Positions 60,504-64,000 of a stretch of 64,000 bases of DNA are shown piece by piece (the first letter of the stretch is position 1; the number at the start of each line of letters is the position of its first letter). Below the pieces are notes generated by a model. The model ran no database searches. It was given only the letters and a program-made list of their open reading frames with translations, and had not been told where the DNA came from. The position numbers were made by a program, and so were the translations under genes. Origin of the DNA: Hyphomonas pacifica (GTDB taxonomy: Bacteria > Pseudomonadota > Alphaproteobacteria > Caulobacterales > Hyphomonadaceae); contig NZ_AWFA01000008.1 of NCBI RefSeq assembly GCF_000682675.1, positions 16,173 through 80,172 on the forward strand. The letters are read 5' to 3'.

Positions 60504-62492
60504 TTATGAGGGCGTACGCATATGGGGTGAAGAAAACTCAACATCACTCCATTCAACCTGCCTTGATCCGAAGGCAGACAAATGATGCTGATCCAGAAAG
60601 ATCGGTTTGCCATCCTTTTCATACAGGCAATTGTCAGCCTCACAGAAAACCTGTTTGAGATCGTAATAGGCGATCCGCTCATCCTCTTCCGCGATGCGGC
60701 GGACAATCTCGCCCACCTTGTCATATTCGGGCATCAGAGCCTGCGGAGAGACCCACCCATCCTTCACCTTGTAGCTCAACCCGAAGAAGTCACGAAGGAA
60801 ACGGCGTGCGACAAACCCGTCGCTGATCACCCGCTCCATGGGATTGAAGTCAAAGCGCGGAACATCTCCAACAAGAACGACATTCTTGTTGGCCTCATGC
60901 AGCCGCGATACCAGCGCCCGCAGTCCCCTATCAACTGCCTCCAGGCTCTCGACCGGAGGCAGAACTTTCTCGTCCACCACAGGACGGAACAAGCGGTCCC
61001 GTTCGGATGGCCATGAGCCGACAATGAATACTGTCTCGATGTCCGGATCACTCGCGATTTGCCGCCAAGCCCCGTCGACAAAATCCGCGCAATTGCGTGC
61101 ATAGACCAAGCTCCCTTGCTGCGGGCGTGAATATCCCAGCAACGGCGCACATCCGGATTTACTGAACTGGGCCAGTGTTGTCCCTTCAGACGCAGCATAC
61201 TCTTCAAGCCCCACGCCGGCAGCGGAAGCATGGCTATCTCCCAGCAGGGCGATGCGGCTACCTTCTGGATAGCAGGGCAAACTTTCGTCAAACCTCACCT
61301 GATCGAAGCTCAGCAGGCATGTACCCCGTCCCTCAGCGCGGACTTTCTCTGCCACAACCACACTGTGCGGAATACGTTGGGGCACACCGTCTGCCAGGCG
61401 CAGCGCCACCGGCACCGCTGCTACTGCCACCAGTACGGTCACATAGCGTACCAGCACCGGTATGTTTGGCAGCTTCCGTGCCCGGAAAGGCTGCTCGATA
61501 TAACGCCAGGAAAGAACCGCTACGACAAAGCTCATTGCAGCCACGCTCAGCAGGGCCCCGCCTGTGTGGGAGTGGTCGCTCGCTATTCGTACATAGGCCA
61601 TCATTGGCCAGTGCCAAAGATACCAGGAATACGAGATTAATCCCACGAACACGACCGGCTTCCATGACAAGAGCGTGCGATTGAAAAAACCCTCGCGCGC
61701 ATGGATCAGCATGACCGTCCCGATCACAGGCAACAGAACCGCATAGCCCGGGAAAGAGGTGTCATGGTTGAACAGGAACAAAGACGCGATCACCAATGCA
61801 AAGCCCACAAGGCTAATCAAATCCGTGACCGCCCGGGAGGCCTGTGGGATCCATTTCTCATGATGCATGACGGCCAGTGTGACGCCGATACCCAGCTCCC
61901 ATGCGCGAGGCGGCAACAAGAAGAAGGCCGAAACCGGCGCACGTTGAACTGCCACGATCGAGAGCGCAAAGCTCACCCCAATCAATACCAGCAAGGCAAT
62001 AATCCGCCCTCGTGGCGCCAGCTTGATGAGTGGAAACATCAGGAAGGGGAAAACGACATAGAACTGCTCCTCAATACCGAGAGACCAGGTCATCATCAGC
62101 GGCTGGTAGACAGCCGCCGTGGCAAAATAATCGGAATTATCCCAGAAATAGACATTCGATAGGCCGAACAGCGCCGCAAAAGCCTGCGACGTCAATTCCT
62201 TCATGGCATGTGTGTTTAGCAGAAACAGACCCGCCAGCAAGGTTGCCAACACCACCGCCAGCAAGGCCGGCAAGATACGTCGAACGCGCCGCGCATAGAA
62301 ATTCGCAAAACTGAAGGAGCCGTCCAGGGTATCGCCGTAAATGATGCCGCCGATGAGAAAGCCGGAGATCACAAAGAAAATGTCTACGCCGACAAAGCCG
62401 GCCGGTACCAGATTCGGAATAGCGTGATAGATAACGACAGAGCTGACAGCCACAGCACGCAGCCCGTCAATATCAGCGCGGTATTTATGCAT
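60504..62492 (-). CDS. Acyltransferase-3 membrane protein fused to an SGNH domain (OafA-like)
   Basis: The product has 662 residues, starting at ATG 62492 (MHKYRADIDGLRAVAVSSVVIYH). About ten transmembrane helices follow, with FFVISGFLIGGIIY, RRVRRILPALL and WSLGIEEQFYVVFPFLMF of the acyltransferase-3 family. The C-terminal 250 residues form an SGNH hydrolase-like domain with block I GDSHASAAGVG and the final DQHHLSAFGSRQ. Homologues O-acetylate lipopolysaccharide O-antigen or other surface glycans. The start is inside a divergent region near the exonuclease gene. Confidence 0.92.
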   Translation of the reverse strand: MHKYRADIDGLRAVAVSSVVIYHAIPNLVPAGFVGVDIFFVISGFLIGGIIYGDTLDGSFSFANFYARRVRRILPALLAVVLATLLAGLFLLNTHAMKELTSQAFAALFGLSNVYFWDNSDYFATAAVYQPLMMTWSLGIEEQFYVVFPFLMFPLIKLAPRGRIIALLVLIGVSFALSIVAVQRAPVSAFFLLPPRAWELGIGVTLAVMHHEKWIPQASRAVTDLISLVGFALVIASLFLFNHDTSFPGYAVLLPVIGTVMLIHAREGFFNRTLLSWKPVVFVGLISYSWYLWHWPMMAYVRIASDHSHTGGALLSVAAMSFVVAVLSWRYIEQPFRARKLPNIPVLVRYVTVLVAVAAVPVALRLADGVPQRIPHSVVVAEKVRAEGRGTCLLSFDQVRFDESLPCYPEGSRIALLGDSHASAAGVGLEEYAASEGTTLAQFSKSGCAPLLGYSRPQQGSLVYARNCADFVDGAWRQIASDPDIETVFIVGSWPSERDRLFRPVVDEKVLPPVESLEAVDRGLRALVSRLHEANKNVVLVGDVPRFDFNPMERVISDGFVARRFLRDFFGLSYKVKDGWVSPQALMPEYDKVGEIVRRIAEEDERIAYYDLKQVFCEADNCLYEKDGKPIFLDQHHLSAFGSRQVEWSDVEFSSPHMRTPS

Positions 62493-62670
62493 GTTTCGTT
62501 TGTCTCCAAGTGTACAGCCCGCAGAATTCGCCCTGCCTGCGCACGGCAGGCTGATCCGCAAAGGGCCATAAGGGGATTTTCAGTCCCCTCAATGCAAGAC
62601 ATGTGCAACATACCATTTTACTCGCTGGAAAGCCCCTTCCCCGCTCTGTGCAATCGCCTACATTCCGAAC

Positions 62671-63699
62671 ATGCTGCGCCCGGACCTTCTTCTCTGCCCC
62701 ACGCCCAAGGGGCTCTATTGCCCGCCCGGAGATTTCTATCTTGATCCCGTGCGCGGCGCGGTGGACCGGGCTGTCATCAGCCATGGCCATTCAGACCATG
62801 CGCGCGGCGGCCATGGCAAAGTCCTCGCCCATCCCCACACACTCGCCATCATGGCCGCGCGCTATGGGGAGAATTTCGCGAAATCGACCCAGGCCGTCGA
62901 ATATGGCGAAGCGATCGAGATCAATGGCGTCACAATCTGGCTGTCGCCGGCCGGCCACATATTGGGCTCGTCGCAGATCGTGGTGGAGTTCAAAGGCCTG
63001 CGCATGGTCTTCACCGGAGACTACAAACGCCGCTGGGACCCGACCTGCGCGCCCTTCGAGCCAGTCGAGAACACGCATGTCTTCATCACGGAGGCGACCT
63101 TCGGCCTGCCCGTCTTCCGCCATCCGCCCACGGAACAGGAAATCGACAAGCTGGTCCGCTCTGTCGCTGACAATCCGGACCGCACGCACTGCATCGGCGC
63201 CTACTCGCTCGGCAAGGCTCAACGCGTGATCAAGCATCTGCGCCTCGCCGGGCATGACCGGCCCATCTACATTCATGGCAGCCTGGAAAAACTTTGCGAA
63301 GTTTATGAAGCCGCCGGTGTGGAGCTGGGGGAACTGCGCCCCGCCACGCTGGAAGACCGTTCAAAATCCGCACGCGAAGCCTTCCGTGGAGAGATCGTCA
63401 TCGCCCCGCCCGGTGCCTTTGAAGGCAAATGGGCCCAGCGCTTCCCCGATCCCGTCATCGGCTTTGCATCCGGCTGGATGAGCGTGAAACAGCGCGCCAA
63501 GCAACGCGGCGTCGAACTGCCGCTCGTCATCTCGGACCATGCCGACTGGGACGAACTGACCGACACAATCCGAGACGTGGACCCGCAAGACCTCTGGATC
63601 ACCTATGGCCGCGAAGACGCCCTCGTCCGCTGGGCCGAACTCGAAGGCCGCCGCGCCAAGCCGCTCAGACTTGTAGGCTATGAGGAAGAAACGGGGTGA
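62671..63699 (+). CDS. Ligase-associated DNA exonuclease (MBL-fold)
   Basis: This metallo-beta-lactamase-fold nuclease (342 residues) has the HxHxDH metal motif in SHGHSDHARGGHG, then AGHILGSSQIVVEF, FTGDYKRRWDPT and later ISDHADWDELTDTI. It resembles the ligase-associated DNA exonuclease family (TIGR04122), related to beta-CASP nucleases. In other bacteria it is encoded with the Lhr-like helicase, PdeM and an ATP-dependent DNA ligase. Here the helicase and PdeM are at 54-57 kb, separated by 5.5 kb of unrelated genes. The ligase may lie beyond the window. Confidence 0.9.
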   Translation: MLRPDLLLCPTPKGLYCPPGDFYLDPVRGAVDRAVISHGHSDHARGGHGKVLAHPHTLAIMAARYGENFAKSTQAVEYGEAIEINGVTIWLSPAGHILGSSQIVVEFKGLRMVFTGDYKRRWDPTCAPFEPVENTHVFITEATFGLPVFRHPPTEQEIDKLVRSVADNPDRTHCIGAYSLGKAQRVIKHLRLAGHDRPIYIHGSLEKLCEVYEAAGVELGELRPATLEDRSKSAREAFRGEIVIAPPGAFEGKWAQRFPDPVIGFASGWMSVKQRAKQRGVELPLVISDHADWDELTDTIRDVDPQDLWITYGREDALVRWAELEGRRAKPLRLVGYEEETG

Positions 63700-63736
63700 T
63701 ACGTCCCACGAACATCCCCTTCCTCTCTTCCGCTCT

Positions 63737-63754
63737 CCCCGACGAAAGTCGGGG
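63737..63754. repeat. REP-like hairpin CCCCGAC-GAAA-GTCGGGG
   Basis: A perfect 7-bp stem with a GNRA tetraloop, followed by TCCAGAGC. Motifs of this shape (a GC stem, GAAA loop, then TCCAG) recur in intergenic DNA of many alphaproteobacteria. It lies 38 bp after the exonuclease stop and could also stop transcription or stabilise the mRNA end. Confidence 0.6.
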
Positions 63755-63820
63755 TCCAGAGCTGCAGGTACGGAAGTTTGTGGGAGACAGAGCGGCACAA
63801 TCCCCCAGCCCGCGCTCGTG

Positions 63821-63895
63821 CTTCGACTTCGCTCGAGCCGAGAGCACTTCTCTTCTTCCCCCACGCACCAAACTCATCCTGAGCGAAGTCGAAGG
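63821..63895. repeat. Dispersed palindromic repeat, copy 2
   Basis: Arms CTTCGACTTCGCTC (63821-63834) and GAGCGAAGTCGAAG (63881-63894) are perfect inverted repeats. Outside and inside the arms the sequence matches copy 1 at 48505-48569 in opposite orientation (AACTCATCCT adjoining the arm). The centres differ in length and sequence. Confidence 0.78.
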
Positions 63896-64000
63896 ATGTA
63901 GCGACAGGGAACACAGCCCCCAAAAGAAGCCCTCAATCCGTCTGATAGGCGCCCAAGTCATACTTCAGGTCTGCTCACACGGGGGCCGGATCAGGTACCG

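Larger units (their letters stand above)
63700..64000. other. Intergenic end region without a supported gene
   Basis: No open frame here looks coding on either strand; those present are reverse-frame shadows of repeats. It holds the GAAA-loop hairpin at 63737-63754 and the dispersed palindromic repeat at 63821-63895. Near the end a minus-strand stretch could read as a C-terminal peptide (LKYDLGAYQTD) before a TGA at 63931-63933, but an in-frame stop lies just upstream of it, so I do not call a gene. Confidence 0.6.

Noticed and set aside
63678..64000. Several minus-strand frames up to about 100 residues after the exonuclease gene
   Set aside because: They translate the palindromic repeats and show no family pattern or ribosome binding site.
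1..64000. CRISPR arrays, insertion sequences, integrases, prophage genes, rRNA genes
   Set aside because: No regularly spaced repeats, transposase or integrase motifs, structural phage genes or rRNA sequences were seen on reading both strands. The lysozyme-like gene at 14 kb has membrane anchors and no phage neighbours.

Overview
The window looks like a chromosomal stretch of a GC-rich alphaproteobacterium, most likely a prosthecate (stalked/budding) marine member of the Hyphomonadaceae/Caulobacterales. The best clue is an SpmX-like muramidase-membrane protein at 14-15 kb. Other clues are the acyl-CoA catabolism repertoire and the dense, short-gap gene packing. No phage, plasmid, IS element, CRISPR array or rRNA operon is visible; this is mostly core and lightly accessory chromosome. 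All calls come from reading motifs and translated sequence by eye; no database search was run.

Layout. 0-3.4 kb: the 3' end of nadE, a lipoprotein, glutamyl-tRNA synthetase and a 110-aa unknown protein. 3.6-14 kb: a dispersed leucine-degradation (liu) region on the minus strand, with isovaleryl-CoA dehydrogenase, the methylcrotonyl-CoA carboxylase beta and alpha subunits and a methylglutaconyl-CoA hydratase. It is interleaved with a flavodoxin-fold oxidoreductase, an EF-hand protein, a DUF817 membrane protein and a plus-strand cyclic-nucleotide-binding patatin phospholipase. 14-18.6 kb: spmX, the magnesium transporter mgtE, a frameshifted marR regulator, a TPR fragment, tRNA-Leu(GAG) and lipB. 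18.6-21.1 kb: four consecutive DUF805-type membrane genes. 21.3-24.9 kb: the propionyl-CoA carboxylase alpha subunit, a DUF2157 protein and a K+ channel.

25-34 kb holds an unknown 336-aa protein, an SDR, a TorF-type porin, a CPA2 cation/proton antiporter, an M16 metalloprotease lipoprotein, MlaC and tRNA-Leu(TAA). 34-42.8 kb holds a thiolase/enoyl-CoA hydratase pair, a CinA-like protein, a serine hydrolase, OsmC, map, radC, a PiuC-type dioxygenase and a lipoprotein. 42.9-48.4 kb holds two tandem MFS transporters, thrB, two small membrane genes and rnhA. 48.6-50.8 kb is a divergent selU/selD pair, the route from selenium to 2-selenouridine in tRNA. 51-57 kb holds a nitronate monooxygenase, an RhlE-type helicase, and the PdeM nuclease plus Lhr-like helicase of the ligase-associated DNA repair set. 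The matching exonuclease lies at 62.7 kb, after a secreted protein, a NylB-like hydrolase, a lipoprotein and an acyltransferase-SGNH enzyme. The window ends in about 300 bp of REP-like intergenic sequence.

The most noteworthy points are the split DNA-repair set, the DUF805 array, the selU/selD pair, an inverted repeat that could sequester the ribosome binding site of the nitronate monooxygenase gene, a 52-bp hairpin before the MFS pair, the marR frameshift in a G-run, and a dispersed palindromic repeat present twice.
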